A stretch of DNA of 17,616 nucleotides from Burkholderiales bacterium (GTDB lineage Bacteria > Pseudomonadota > Gammaproteobacteria > Burkholderiales > Burkholderiaceae_C), in assembly GCA_947448105.1 (NCBI GenBank), contig CANFNE010000018.1:1-17616 (forward strand), written 5' to 3'. The position numbers and the translations under genes were made by a program. Under the pieces are notes generated by a model. The model searched no databases, was not told where the DNA came from, and saw only the letters and a list, made by a program, of their open reading frames with translations. This document shows, one piece after another, positions 6,139 through 13,342 of the stretch. The first letter of the stretch is position 1. Every line of letters starts with the position of its first letter.

Positions 6139-7353
6139 ATGTCCACCGCCCCCATCCGCAAACCCCGTGTTGAAGACTTCGCCCGCATTGGCGGCCTCGA
6201 GGCCTTGGTGCGCGGCGGAACGCTGTCGGTTTATCCGCTGGTGATGTACCGCGCCTGGGGCAGCGCGGCGGTGGTATCGCAGATCTACTTTGCCGTGGGG
6301 CTGGTGTCGCTGCTCACAGCGCTCATGGTGCCCGCCCTGGCGCGGCGCTTTCCCCGGCGCGCAATTTACCTGTTTGCCAGCGGCCTGTACCTGGCTGGGG
6401 CAGCCGCAGGCGCGCTGGGCGGCCACTGGGTCACGCTGGCGCTCTTGCTCAGTGTGATGGCTGCGGCCATTTCCTTTGTCTGCTTTAACGCCTATGTGCT
6501 GGACCACGTCGGCAAGACCGACTTCAGCCGCCTGGAAACGCTGCGCCTGTTTTACGGCGGCGCGGGCTGGGTGCTCGGGCCGGCGCTCGGGGTGTGGCTG
6601 CTGGCGGTGGGCGCCTGGGCGCCGTTTGCCCTGGTGGGTGCGGCGTCTATGGTCTTGCTGGTCTTGGTCTGGAAAACTCCCCTGGGCAGCGGCAAAGCCA
6701 TCGCCAAGGCCGCCAATACGCGGCGCCGCCACCCGCTGGCCCATGTGCAGCGCTTTTTTGCCCAGCCGCGCCTGGTCACCGGCTGGCTGATTCCGGTGAT
6801 TCGCTCTTGCGGCTGGTGGTTTTACTTTGTTTACGTGGGCATTTTTGCGCTGGAAAACGGCCTGGGCGAGACCGTCGGCGGCGTGGCCTCGTCGCTGGCC
6901 AATATGGGCTTGTTTCTGGCGCCGCTGATGCTGCGCTGGATGCGCCAGCACTCGGTGCGTACCGCAGTGCGCGCGGGTTGCCTGGGCGGGGGCGTGTTTT
7001 TTCTGGCCGGTACGCTGTTGTCACCCTGGCCCTGGGCGACCGTGGCGCTGCTGATTGTGGGCACCTATTTTTTGGTGCTGCTCGACACCTGCGCGGGCCT
7101 GCCGTTTTTGATGGCGGTCAAACCGTCTGAGCGCACCGAGATGTCGGCCGTGTATTCGAGCTTTCGCGACGCCTCGGGCATTGTGTCGCCGGGCATTGCC
7201 TGGCTGGTGCTGCAGTTTTTTCCGGTGGCCGGGGTGTTTGCGGTGGCCGGCGTGGCGCTCTTGGCGGCCTGGCTGGTGGCGGGAAAACTGCACCCGGAGT
7301 TGGGCGTGCCGGGAGCCCAAAGGGTGCGCGGTCGGTCGCCTGCAGGCTCCTAA
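6139..7353 (+). CDS. MFS-type membrane transporter
   Basis: 404-residue polytopic inner-membrane protein with about 12 hydrophobic segments, the standard major facilitator size. Clear helices include VVSQIYFAVGLVSLLTALMV, LALLLSVMAAAISFVCFNAY and the C-terminal VAGVFAVAGVALLAAWLVAG. A basic ALARRFPRRAIYL loop after the second helix recalls the MFS motif-A position, and a hydrophilic loop rich in K and R sits mid-protein (GSGKAIAKAANTRRRHPLAHV). The start is ATG 6139, with AAGG 6 nt upstream; the frame is open further upstream without a better site. The gene is divergent from the Rid/DUF1028/ArgE operon across 280 bp, so it may import or export that pathway's substrate. The substrate cannot be read from sequence. 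Confidence 0.75.
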   Translation: MSTAPIRKPRVEDFARIGGLEALVRGGTLSVYPLVMYRAWGSAAVVSQIYFAVGLVSLLTALMVPALARRFPRRAIYLFASGLYLAGAAAGALGGHWVTLALLLSVMAAAISFVCFNAYVLDHVGKTDFSRLETLRLFYGGAGWVLGPALGVWLLAVGAWAPFALVGAASMVLLVLVWKTPLGSGKAIAKAANTRRRHPLAHVQRFFAQPRLVTGWLIPVIRSCGWWFYFVYVGIFALENGLGETVGGVASSLANMGLFLAPLMLRWMRQHSVRTAVRAGCLGGGVFFLAGTLLSPWPWATVALLIVGTYFLVLLDTCAGLPFLMAVKPSERTEMSAVYSSFRDASGIVSPGIAWLVLQFFPVAGVFAVAGVALLAAWLVAGKLHPELGVPGAQRVRGRSPAGS

Positions 7354-7372
7354 GGCGCCGCGCGCTTGCCCG

Positions 7373-8008
7373 CTATCCGGCGTACCCCATGATGGCCACT
7401 ACGTGCAGCCCGGTGCCCGTGGCCACAAAGCCATGCCAGATGGCGTGGGCGTAGCGCATGCGGTGGTCCAGCACAAAAAACACCACGCCCAAGGTATAGG
7501 CCACGCCTCCGGCCAGCAGCCAGACCAAGCCCTCCATCGGCACGCGCTCCAGCAGGGGCACGGCAGCCACCAGCACCAGCCAGCCCATGGCCAGGTACAA
7601 GCCGGTGGACCACCAGGGGTGCGACAAGCGGTCAAAGGCTTTGAGGGCAACCCCAGCCGCAGCCAGCGTCCACACCACGCCAAACAGCGTCCAGCCCCAA
7701 GGGCCATCAAGCGCGCCCAGCGCAAACGGCGTGTAGCTGCCGGCAATAAAAAGGTAAATCGCGCTGTGGTCGAGCTTCATGAACACGCGTTTGGCGCGCC
7801 CCGGGGGCAGGGCGTGGTACAGGGTGGATGCCAGGTACAAAAGCACCATGGTCGCGCCAAACACCACCGCGCCCACCACGGCCGACGGATGGCGGTGGCT
7901 GGCAGCGATCACCAAGAAGGGCACGGTCGCCAATGCCGCCAGGAGCGCCACGCCGTGGCTCACCGCATTGGCAATTTCTTCACCTAAGGTTTGTTCGCGT
8001 TGGGTCAT
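7373..8008 (-). CDS. Hemolysin III family (PAQR-like) membrane protein
   Basis: 211-residue, seven-helix membrane protein of the hemolysin III / YqfA / PAQR superfamily. The conserved polar residues are present: S61 and H65 in LASTLYHALP, D80-H81 in KLDHSAIYLFIAGSYTP, and H188, H192 and H202 in the last segment (AHAIWHG, GLHVVAIMGY). In the superfamily the Ser, Asp and His residues form a zinc-dependent hydrolase-like site. Bacterial members are linked to membrane lipid or energy homeostasis rather than proven hemolysis. I chose ATG 8006-8008 because MTQREQTLGEEIANAVSHG is the usual family N-terminus; the ribosome site is weak. It converges with the MFS gene (19-bp gap) and diverges from the HD gene. 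Confidence 0.87.
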   Translation of the reverse strand: MTQREQTLGEEIANAVSHGVALLAALATVPFLVIAASHRHPSAVVGAVVFGATMVLLYLASTLYHALPPGRAKRVFMKLDHSAIYLFIAGSYTPFALGALDGPWGWTLFGVVWTLAAAGVALKAFDRLSHPWWSTGLYLAMGWLVLVAAVPLLERVPMEGLVWLLAGGVAYTLGVVFFVLDHRMRYAHAIWHGFVATGTGLHVVAIMGYAG

Positions 8009-8126
8009 CGGTCTATTGTGCGCGGGCCTCAAGTCGCCGCCGTGACCCATCGCAAACCGCGGCCATTCTTGGGCGCGCCGCCGCAGTGCCATACTGGCTT
8101 CCCCAAGGCCACGGAGACACAACGCT

Positions 8127-8714
8127 ATGAACGCACGCGCCACCTTTACCCGCATGGAAGAAAGCACCAAAGAAGACTGGGCCATCATCGTCCCGGAAGT
8201 CATGCACGCTGCCAAAAGCCTGCCCGACCGGGTGATTGCGCACCTGCAGTTACTAGAAAACGACTACGGCGGCTTTCCGATTGACCGCTACAGCCACTCG
8301 CTGCAAACCGCTACGCTGGCACTGGCCGACGGACGCGACGAGGAATACGTGGTTTGCGCGCTCTTGCATGACATTGGCGACACCCTGGGCGCGTACAACC
8401 ACCCGGACATTGCGGCGGCGATTCTGAAGCCCTTTGTCAGTGAAGCCAATTTGTGGATGGTGCAAAACCACGGTATTTTTCAGGGCTACAACTTCTTCCA
8501 CCACATCGGCCTGAACCGCGATATGCGCGACATGTTCAAAGGCCACGCGCATTACGCCCAGACCGAGGAATTCATTGCGCTCTACGACAACCGCGCCTTT
8601 GACCCGGCACTGGAAATTTTGCCGATGAGCACCTTTGAGCCCATGCTGCGCCGCCTGATGGCTGCGCCCAAAAACTCGGTCTACAAGGCCGCCATGAAGG
8701 ACGCGCAGGCCTAA
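8127..8714 (+). CDS. HD-domain protein with PhnZ/MIOX-like metal ligand set
   Basis: 195-residue cytoplasmic HD-fold protein, usually annotated as a phosphohydrolase. The metal-site residues line up with mixed-valent diiron HD oxygenases (PhnZ H34, H58, D59, H80, H104, D161): H57 in SHSLQ, H81-D82 in ALLHDIGD, H92 in YNHPD, H115 in VQNHG and D154 in ALYDNRAFD. HSLQ and ALLHD are shared with PhnZ almost word for word. Simple HD phosphodiesterases need only four of these ligands, so oxygenase activity on a small phosphonate- or polyol-like substrate is possible. GGAG lies 10 nt before ATG 8127. It is divergent from the hemolysin III gene and precedes aroG by 44 bp, without an obvious functional tie. 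Confidence 0.75.
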   Translation: MNARATFTRMEESTKEDWAIIVPEVMHAAKSLPDRVIAHLQLLENDYGGFPIDRYSHSLQTATLALADGRDEEYVVCALLHDIGDTLGAYNHPDIAAAILKPFVSEANLWMVQNHGIFQGYNFFHHIGLNRDMRDMFKGHAHYAQTEEFIALYDNRAFDPALEILPMSTFEPMLRRLMAAPKNSVYKAAMKDAQA

Positions 8715-8758
8715 GGGGCGAAAATACCCTTTATTTGACTTCGCCCCGCGCCCACGCC

Positions 8759-9844
8759 ATGCCCCACACCCCCGACCAGACACGCACCGACGACACCCGC
8801 ATTGGCGCTGTGCGCCCCTTGATCACGCCGGTGCTTTTGCAAGAGCAGTTGCCCGCCTCTGAGGCGGTGCTGGCCACGGTGGAACGCAGCCGCGCCGCCA
8901 TTTGCGATGTGCTCCATGGACGCGACGACCGATTGATCGTGGTGGTGGGCCCGTGCTCCATCCACGACCACGGTCAGGCCATGGAATACGCGCACTGGCT
9001 CAAGGCCCAAGCCGACGCACTGCAAGGCGAGTTGCTCATCGTGATGCGCACCTATTTTGAGAAGCCGCGCACCACCGTGGGCTGGAAGGGCTATATCAAC
9101 GACCCGCACCTGGACGGCAGTTTTTCCATCAACCAAGGCCTGACGCTGGCGCGCACCTTGCTGCTCGACATCGTGGGCCTGGGCCTGGCCGTGGGCACCG
9201 AGTTTTTGGACTTGCTCAGCCCGCAGTTCATCAGCGACCTGGTGAGCTGGGGCGCCATTGGCGCACGCACCACCGAGAGCCAAAGCCACCGCCAACTCGC
9301 CAGCGGGCTGAGCTGCCCGGTGGGCTTCAAAAACGGCACGGACGGCGGCGTCAAAGTGGCCAGCGACGCGATTCTGGCTGCGCAAGCGCCACACGCTTTC
9401 ATGGGCATGACCAAGTGGGGCCAGGCCGCGATTTTTGAGACGCGGGGCAACGACAACTGCCACGTGATTTTGCGCGGGGGCAAACAACCCAACTACGCGG
9501 CAGCGGATGTGGCAGCGGCTTGTGCGCTGCTCAAAGCATCCAACTTGCGCGAACAAGTGATGGTGGATGTGTCACACGCCAACAGCAGCAAGCAGCACCA
9601 GCGGCAAATTGCCGTGGCGGCCGATGTGGCGGCGCAAATTGCGGCCGGTGAGACGCGTATTACCGGCCTGATGATCGAGAGCCATTTGTACGAGGGGCGC
9701 CAGGACATCGCGCCCGGCCAGACGCTGGCGCGGGGCGTGTCGGTGACGGATGCCTGCATCAGCGTGGAACAAACCGCGCCGGTGTTGCAGGGCCTGGCAC
9801 AAGCGGTGCGTGCGCGGCGGGCTTTGAAAAGCAGAGCGCCCTGA
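8759..9844 (+). CDS. aroG: 3-deoxy-7-phosphoheptulonate (DAHP) synthase, class I
   Basis: 361-residue type Ia DAHP synthase. It condenses phosphoenolpyruvate with erythrose 4-phosphate, the first step of the shikimate pathway to aromatic amino acids. Diagnostic blocks are VVGPCSIHD (metal ligand C66), EKPRTTVGWKG (101-111), GARTTESQSHR (168-178), PVGFKNGTDG, HVILRGGK and the late GLMIESHLYEG and SVTDACIS. TKWG and SHANSSKQ match E. coli AroG rather than AroF, so a phenylalanine-type feedback site is possible but not shown. ATG 8759 is used; an in-frame TTG at 8735 would add eight residues, and neither has a good ribosome site. The gene ends at a weak hairpin shared with the convergent IF-1 gene. 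Confidence 0.93.
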   Translation: MPHTPDQTRTDDTRIGAVRPLITPVLLQEQLPASEAVLATVERSRAAICDVLHGRDDRLIVVVGPCSIHDHGQAMEYAHWLKAQADALQGELLIVMRTYFEKPRTTVGWKGYINDPHLDGSFSINQGLTLARTLLLDIVGLGLAVGTEFLDLLSPQFISDLVSWGAIGARTTESQSHRQLASGLSCPVGFKNGTDGGVKVASDAILAAQAPHAFMGMTKWGQAAIFETRGNDNCHVILRGGKQPNYAAADVAAACALLKASNLREQVMVDVSHANSSKQHQRQIAVAADVAAQIAAGETRITGLMIESHLYEGRQDIAPGQTLARGVSVTDACISVEQTAPVLQGLAQAVRARRALKSRAP

Positions 9845-9856
9845 AGGGCGCTCGAA

Positions 9857-9881
9857 CCCGCTTGGAACCAGCGGGGGGTTT
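9857..9881. terminator. Weak hairpin terminator between aroG and the IF-1 gene
   Basis: CCCGCT (9857-9862) pairs with AGCGGG (9870-9875) around a 7-nt loop, followed by GGG and TTT. It is the only stem in the 40-bp gap between two convergent stop codons. The T-tract is short, so termination on either strand is plausible but not certain. Confidence 0.4.
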
Positions 9882-9884
9882 ACG

Positions 9885-10139
9885 TTAACGAGGAGTACGC
9901 GGCACCATCGGGCCACGGCCTTCGATGTGGCGGAAGTTGATGCGGCCTTTGCTCAGGTCGTAAGGCGAGAGTTCGAGCGACACGCGGTCGCCTGCCAGGA
10001 TGCGGATGTGGTTTTTGCGCATCTTGCCGGCCGAATAGGCAATCAGCTGGTGGCCGTTGTCCAGGGTGACGCGAAAACGGGTGTCTGGCAAGACCTCGTT
10101 CACAACGCCCATCATTTCAATCAGTTCTTCTTTAGCCAT
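9885..10139 (-). CDS. infA: Translation initiation factor IF-1, second-copy type
   Basis: 84-residue S1/OB-fold IF-1, which binds the ribosomal A site during initiation. The core RFRVTLDNGHQLIAYSAGKMRKNHIRILAGDRVSLELSPYDLSKGRINFR is almost the full IF-1 consensus. The MAKEELIEM start and the extra basic tail (HIEGRGPMVPRTPR) differ from the 72-residue infA of the ribosomal protein operon. They match the longer paralogue that many Burkholderiales carry elsewhere, as I recall it. An AAAGGA ribosome site lies 6-7 nt before ATG 10137-10139. No ribosomal genes are nearby, which supports the second-copy reading. Some strains of this order make more of this copy in the cold; here that is inference only. 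Confidence 0.92.
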   Translation of the reverse strand: MAKEELIEMMGVVNEVLPDTRFRVTLDNGHQLIAYSAGKMRKNHIRILAGDRVSLELSPYDLSKGRINFRHIEGRGPMVPRTPR

Positions 10140-10180
10140 GGTGTGTCCTTTGGGCGCAATTATCGTCGGAGTTGAAAAAG

Positions 10181-10429
10181 TTACTGGGTGCGCGTGGCCG
10201 CGCATACCCAATTGATACCCTGGGACAGGGCGTAATGCGCTGCGGCGTCGTGGGTCGAGAAGTCATCGCTAAAGCGCATGACGCGGTCGGTGCTGGCGCT
10301 GCCGCGCCCGCTGGCAATAGAAACCTGGGCTTCAAAGCGGCCGCCATCCAAGGGGCGGGGGCAGGCGGCGATACGGTACTTGCCGATGGTCACAGGGGAC
10401 AGGAGAGATAGAGGAGTGTTCTGAATCAT
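10181..10429 (-). CDS. Conserved small hypothetical protein
   Basis: 82-residue soluble protein of unknown function. It has a hydrophobic N-terminal turn (NTPLSLLSPVTIGKYRIAACP), a central GGRFEAQVSIASGRGSASTDRVMRF stretch that reads as beta strands, and a helical end (HDAAAHYALSQGINWV). Third-position codon bias is GC-rich as in its neighbours, and the strand-strand-helix pattern looks like a real small fold. Without a search I cannot name a family. The start is uncertain: ATG 10427-10429 (MIQNTPLS) is preferred, while ATG 10466-10468 adds 13 residues, and neither has a Shine-Dalgarno. It lies 41 bp upstream of the IF-1 gene on the same strand, so the two could be co-transcribed. Confidence 0.6.
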   Translation of the reverse strand: MIQNTPLSLLSPVTIGKYRIAACPRPLDGGRFEAQVSIASGRGSASTDRVMRFSDDFSTHDAAAHYALSQGINWVCAATRTQ

Positions 10430-10671
10430 TAAAAAGTCATGCGCATGCGTCGCGGGCAGGGACTTCATGCATTAAGGGATAAATACCGCAAAGTCGTGAG
10501 AGGCTTGCGTAACGCCTGAGAAAGACGGAATTGACGACCCCTCTGCCCGAGGACTGTGCCGGTACGCTCAAGAAGCATCCGCACGGTCAATTCGCCTGTA
10601 GCGATGGGCTAATGTACCACGCCACCCCAAAATTCGTGATAACTGCAAGCAAAACGGTGAAAATACGAGGC

Positions 10672-11385
10672 ATGAAAGTTTGCATTCTTGAAAACGACGA
10701 CCTCGATCCGTCTATCGCTGCGGCCTACCAAGGCTACGGCGCCATGTTTGTGCGCTTGTTCGGTGAGGCGGGGGCGAAATGGGAATTCGACATCTTCCAC
10801 ACGCCGTCTAACCAGTACCCGGAATCCTTTGACGCCTACGGCGCCGTGGTGCTCACTGGCAGCAAGGCCGATTCGTTCTCGGACGAGCCCTGGGTGGCGG
10901 AGTTGCGCCGTCGCGTCACGCTGCTGCTCGAACAAAACAAGAAGCTGTTGGGCATTTGCTTTGGCCACCAGTTAATTGCCTTGTGTTTGGGCGCCAAGGT
11001 TGGTCGGGCGCCGCAGGGCTGGGGCGTGGGCCGCATGTCCTACGACTGGCACGCCGCCGATTTGCCGCTGGCCCCCGAAGACAAACGCCTGGCACTGCTG
11101 GTAAGCCACCAAGACCAGGTGCTGGAGCTGCCCCGCAACGCGGTGCTGCTGGCCAGCAACGCGCATTGCCCGGTGGCGGGTTACGCCATTGGCGACGAGG
11201 TGTTTTGCGTGCAAGGCCACCCGGAATTTGTGCCGGGCTACAGCGCCTTTTTGCTCAACCGCCGCCGCGAGCGTTTGGGTGAAAAGCTGTACAGCGCGGG
11301 CCTGGACAGCCTGCAGCATAGCCATGACGGCTTGCACGTGGCGCGCATGATGGTGGCATTTGTCGAAGCCAAAGCGGCCGCCTAG
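10672..11385 (+). CDS. Class I glutamine amidotransferase domain protein
   Basis: 237-residue stand-alone GATase1. The catalytic triad is complete: nucleophile C96 in LLGICFGHQLIA, then H183 and E185 in VQGHPEF. It resembles GMP synthase-like amidotransferases (YfeJ type), which release ammonia from glutamine or cleave a gamma-glutamyl bond; the acceptor is unknown. There is no fused synthetase domain. The start is ATG 10672 (MKVCILENDD), giving the usual family N-terminus; GAGG lies only 1 nt before it, and the open frame extending back to a TTG at 10531 lacks protein character. A strong terminator follows the stop. The next gene is an Lrp-family regulator, but there is a terminator between them, so a shared operon is unlikely. 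Confidence 0.85.
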   Translation: MKVCILENDDLDPSIAAAYQGYGAMFVRLFGEAGAKWEFDIFHTPSNQYPESFDAYGAVVLTGSKADSFSDEPWVAELRRRVTLLLEQNKKLLGICFGHQLIALCLGAKVGRAPQGWGVGRMSYDWHAADLPLAPEDKRLALLVSHQDQVLELPRNAVLLASNAHCPVAGYAIGDEVFCVQGHPEFVPGYSAFLLNRRRERLGEKLYSAGLDSLQHSHDGLHVARMMVAFVEAKAAA

Positions 11386-11424
11386 GAAAACCCGGTGATG
11401 GGCCAAACCGCCCGCACAAAACAG

Positions 11425-11463
11425 ACAGCCCCCGCGCGGATAAAGCGTCGGGGGCTGTTTTGT
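11425..11463 (+). terminator. Rho-independent terminator after the amidotransferase gene
   Basis: ACAGCCCCCG (11425-11434) pairs perfectly with CGGGGGCTGT (11449-11458) around a 14-nt loop, followed by a T-run (11458-11461). A matching A-run (11418-11421) on the left means it could also work leftward. It ends the gene that stops at 11385. Confidence 0.88.
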
Positions 11464-11609
11464 ATGCGGCGCCTGGGTAAGGCGCTGGTGGGCAACGCGG
11501 GCTTGTGGCCTTGGTTGGCGGTCGCTTTCGGGTTCGAATTTCCGATGGACAAAGTGTAAAACCAGTGGCGCGACAGCGGATTGCGTTCTTGCCCCGTTAC
11601 ATTGGTAAT

Positions 11610-11626
11610 TTGGCATACTCTGCCAA
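11610..11626. promoter_or_regulatory. Dyad operator/promoter of the Lrp-family gene
   Basis: TTGGCA (11610-11615) and TGCCAA (11621-11626) form a perfect dyad with a 5-bp spacer, 25 bp before the Lrp start codon. ATTGG (11602-adjacent) and CCAAT flank it in AT-rich DNA. TTGGCA could also serve as a -35 element with TAAATT 18 bp downstream as -10. Lrp/AsnC proteins commonly bind such dyads to repress themselves; that role is inferred. Confidence 0.5.
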
Positions 11627-11651
11627 TATTTTGTAAATTTAAGGCAATCGT

Positions 11652-12125
11652 ATGAAACTAGACCGCTTTGACCGCCAGATTCTCGAAGTCTTACAAACGG
11701 ACGGTCGCATCAACAACCAGGATTTGGCGGACCGCATTGGCTTGTCCGCTTCGCCGTGTTTGCGACGGGTGCGGGCGCTCGAAGAAGCGGGTTTGATCGT
11801 GGGCTACCGGGCGCTGCTCGATGCGCGCAAACTGGGCCTGACTTTGATGGCGCTGATCCATATTTCCATGGACAAGCATACGCCCGAGCGTTTTGCCAAT
11901 TTTGAAGCGGCTATTGCGGTGCTGCCTGAGGTACTGGAATGCCTGCTGATCACAGGCCAAGACGCGGATTACCAGCTCAAGGTGGCGGTGCGCGATATGG
12001 ACCATTACCAGTCGCTGCTTTTGAACCAAGTGACGCGCATTGAAGGCGTGACCGGAGTGCATTCGAGTTTTGTGCTGCGCCGGGTGGTAGACCGCACTGC
12101 TTTGTTGGTTAGCGCAGTGAGGTAA
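11652..12125 (+). CDS. Lrp/AsnC-family transcriptional regulator
   Basis: 157-residue feast/famine regulator, the normal Lrp size. Residues 1-60 hold the helix-turn-helix (LDRFDRQILEVLQTDGRINNQDLADRIGLSASPCLRRVRALEEAGLI, read in parts). Residues 65-155 are the RAM effector domain, with the GQDADYQLKVAVRDMDHY strand and the VTGVHSSFVLRRVV strand that form the amino-acid pocket. An AAGG site lies 7 nt before ATG 11652. Lrp proteins sense amino acids such as leucine or lysine; the effector here is unknown. The promoter contains a dyad suited to autoregulation. The amidotransferase upstream is separated by a terminator. Downstream, minE is convergent, and the 95-bp gap has no clear terminator. 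Confidence 0.9.
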   Translation: MKLDRFDRQILEVLQTDGRINNQDLADRIGLSASPCLRRVRALEEAGLIVGYRALLDARKLGLTLMALIHISMDKHTPERFANFEAAIAVLPEVLECLLITGQDADYQLKVAVRDMDHYQSLLLNQVTRIEGVTGVHSSFVLRRVVDRTALLVSAVR

Positions 12126-12220
12126 AGGGTGGAGCCCGCAGGGCGGAGGACACGAACGGGGCTGAGTGCCACACCGGCGCGCGGCCCGCGTGACTTCTCT
12201 TCAATGCCAGAAACAGGACG

Positions 12221-12481
12221 TTAACGCCCGTCCGGCAACTCAATCTTGACTTCAAGCACGTCCAGGTTGTCCTGGCGCTCCATCATGACTTTGATGTCAT
12301 TGGGGTTGATCTTGATGTACTTGCTGATCACCGCGATCAGGTCGCGCTGCAGGTCTTGCAAATAATCGGGCTCTGAGGCGTTGCGCCCGCTGCGTTCATG
12401 CGCCAGGATGATTTGCAAACGTTCTTTGGCGACGCTGGCGGATTTTTTCTTCTCACCCAACAAAAACGAGAGGAAGGACAT
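12221..12481 (-). CDS. minE: Cell division topological specificity factor MinE
   Basis: 86-residue MinE, standard length. The N-terminal amphipathic segment MSFLSFLLGEKKK contacts the membrane. ASVAKERLQIILAHERS (about 15-31) is the anti-MinCD helix/strand that displaces MinC and stimulates MinD ATPase. The C-terminal half (DLIAVISKYIKINPNDIKV, then LDVLEVKIELP) is the dimeric topological specificity domain. MinE drives pole-to-pole MinD oscillation so the Z ring forms at mid-cell. It is the last gene of the minC-minD-minE operon, with its ATG at 12479-12481 only 4 bp after the minD stop codon, so translation is probably coupled. Confidence 0.97.
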   Translation of the reverse strand: MSFLSFLLGEKKKSASVAKERLQIILAHERSGRNASEPDYLQDLQRDLIAVISKYIKINPNDIKVMMERQDNLDVLEVKIELPDGR

Positions 12482-12485
12482 GCTT

Positions 12486-13301
12486 TTATTTCCCACCAAA
12501 AATACGCTTGAAAAAACCTTGCTTGGGCGCCTCGATAAAACGCATGGGCTTGTCGGTTCCCAGGAAGCGGTCAATCACGTCTTTGTAGGCTTCGGCCACG
12601 TCGCTGCCTTCCATGTGCACGGCAGGCACGCCCTGGTTAGAGGCTTGCAGCACGGATTCGCTCTCCGGTATCACGCCAATGAGCTTGATGCGCAAAATGT
12701 CCTGGATGTCTTCGAGCGACAGCATCTGGCCCTGGTCCACACGCGCCGGGTTGTAGCGGGTAATCAGCAAATGCTCTTTGATGGGTTCGAGGCCTTCAAT
12801 CGCGCGCTTGGTCTTGCTGGCGAGCATGCCCAAAATGCGATCGGAGTCGCGCACGGAAGACACTTCCGGATTGGTCACGACCAAGGCTTCATCGGCAAAG
12901 TGCATGGCCATTAGCGCGCCAGTTTCAATGCCGGCAGGGGAGTCACACACGATGTACTCGAAGTCCATGGCAGCCAGGTCGTGCAGCACTTTTTCCACGC
13001 CTTCTTGCGTAAGCGCATCTTTGTCACGGGTTTGCGAGGCAGCCAGCACATACAGGTTTTCGCACTGCTTGTCCTTGATCAGGGCCTGGTGCAAATTGGC
13101 CTCACGCTGGATCACATTGATCAGGTCGTACACCACGCGGCGTTCGCAGCCCATGATGAGGTCCAGGTTGCGCAAACCCACATCAAAGTCAATAACCGCT
13201 GTTTTGTGGCCACGCAAGGCCAGGCCGGATGCAAAACTGGCACTGGTGGTGGTCTTGCCAACGCCACCCTTGCCCGAGGTGACCACAATAATTTTTGCCA
13301 T
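12486..13301 (-). CDS. minD: Septum site-determining ATPase MinD
   Basis: 271-residue ParA/MinD ATPase. The deviant Walker A motif GKGGVGKT spans residues 10-17 with the signature K11. DFDVGLRNLDL (38-48) is the MinD Walker A'/switch region and CDSPAGIE is the Walker B stretch. The amphipathic membrane-targeting helix is the final GFFKRIFGGK (262-271). ATP-bound MinD dimers on the membrane recruit MinC to block FtsZ and are removed by MinE. It lies 41 bp after minC and 4 bp before minE in one leftward operon, the canonical order. Nothing is unusual apart from a weak ribosome site. Confidence 0.98.
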   Translation of the reverse strand: MAKIIVVTSGKGGVGKTTTSASFASGLALRGHKTAVIDFDVGLRNLDLIMGCERRVVYDLINVIQREANLHQALIKDKQCENLYVLAASQTRDKDALTQEGVEKVLHDLAAMDFEYIVCDSPAGIETGALMAMHFADEALVVTNPEVSSVRDSDRILGMLASKTKRAIEGLEPIKEHLLITRYNPARVDQGQMLSLEDIQDILRIKLIGVIPESESVLQASNQGVPAVHMEGSDVAEAYKDVIDRFLGTDKPMRFIEAPKQGFFKRIFGGK

Positions 13302-13342
13302 GGATGAAGAATCTTTCCGAAGGTGGGTCGTGATACTGAATT

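Noticed and set aside
4872..6173. Rightward 433-residue open frame
   Set aside because: Antisense to DUF1028 and the Rid-family gene; no domain signature or ribosome site.
8735..8758. TTG start adding eight residues to DAHP synthase
   Set aside because: No ribosome site at proper spacing; ATG 8759 gives a normal family length.
10528..10593. Distant inverted repeat GAATTGAC / GTCAATTC with a 50-bp spacer ahead of the amidotransferase gene
   Set aside because: The arms are perfect but only 8 bp and far apart; without other support a chance match or an unrelated looping site cannot be told apart.
10531..10671. 47-residue N-terminal extension of the glutamine amidotransferase from a TTG
   Set aside because: No Shine-Dalgarno, peptide lacks the usual fold start; the family begins at MKVCILEND, ATG 10672.
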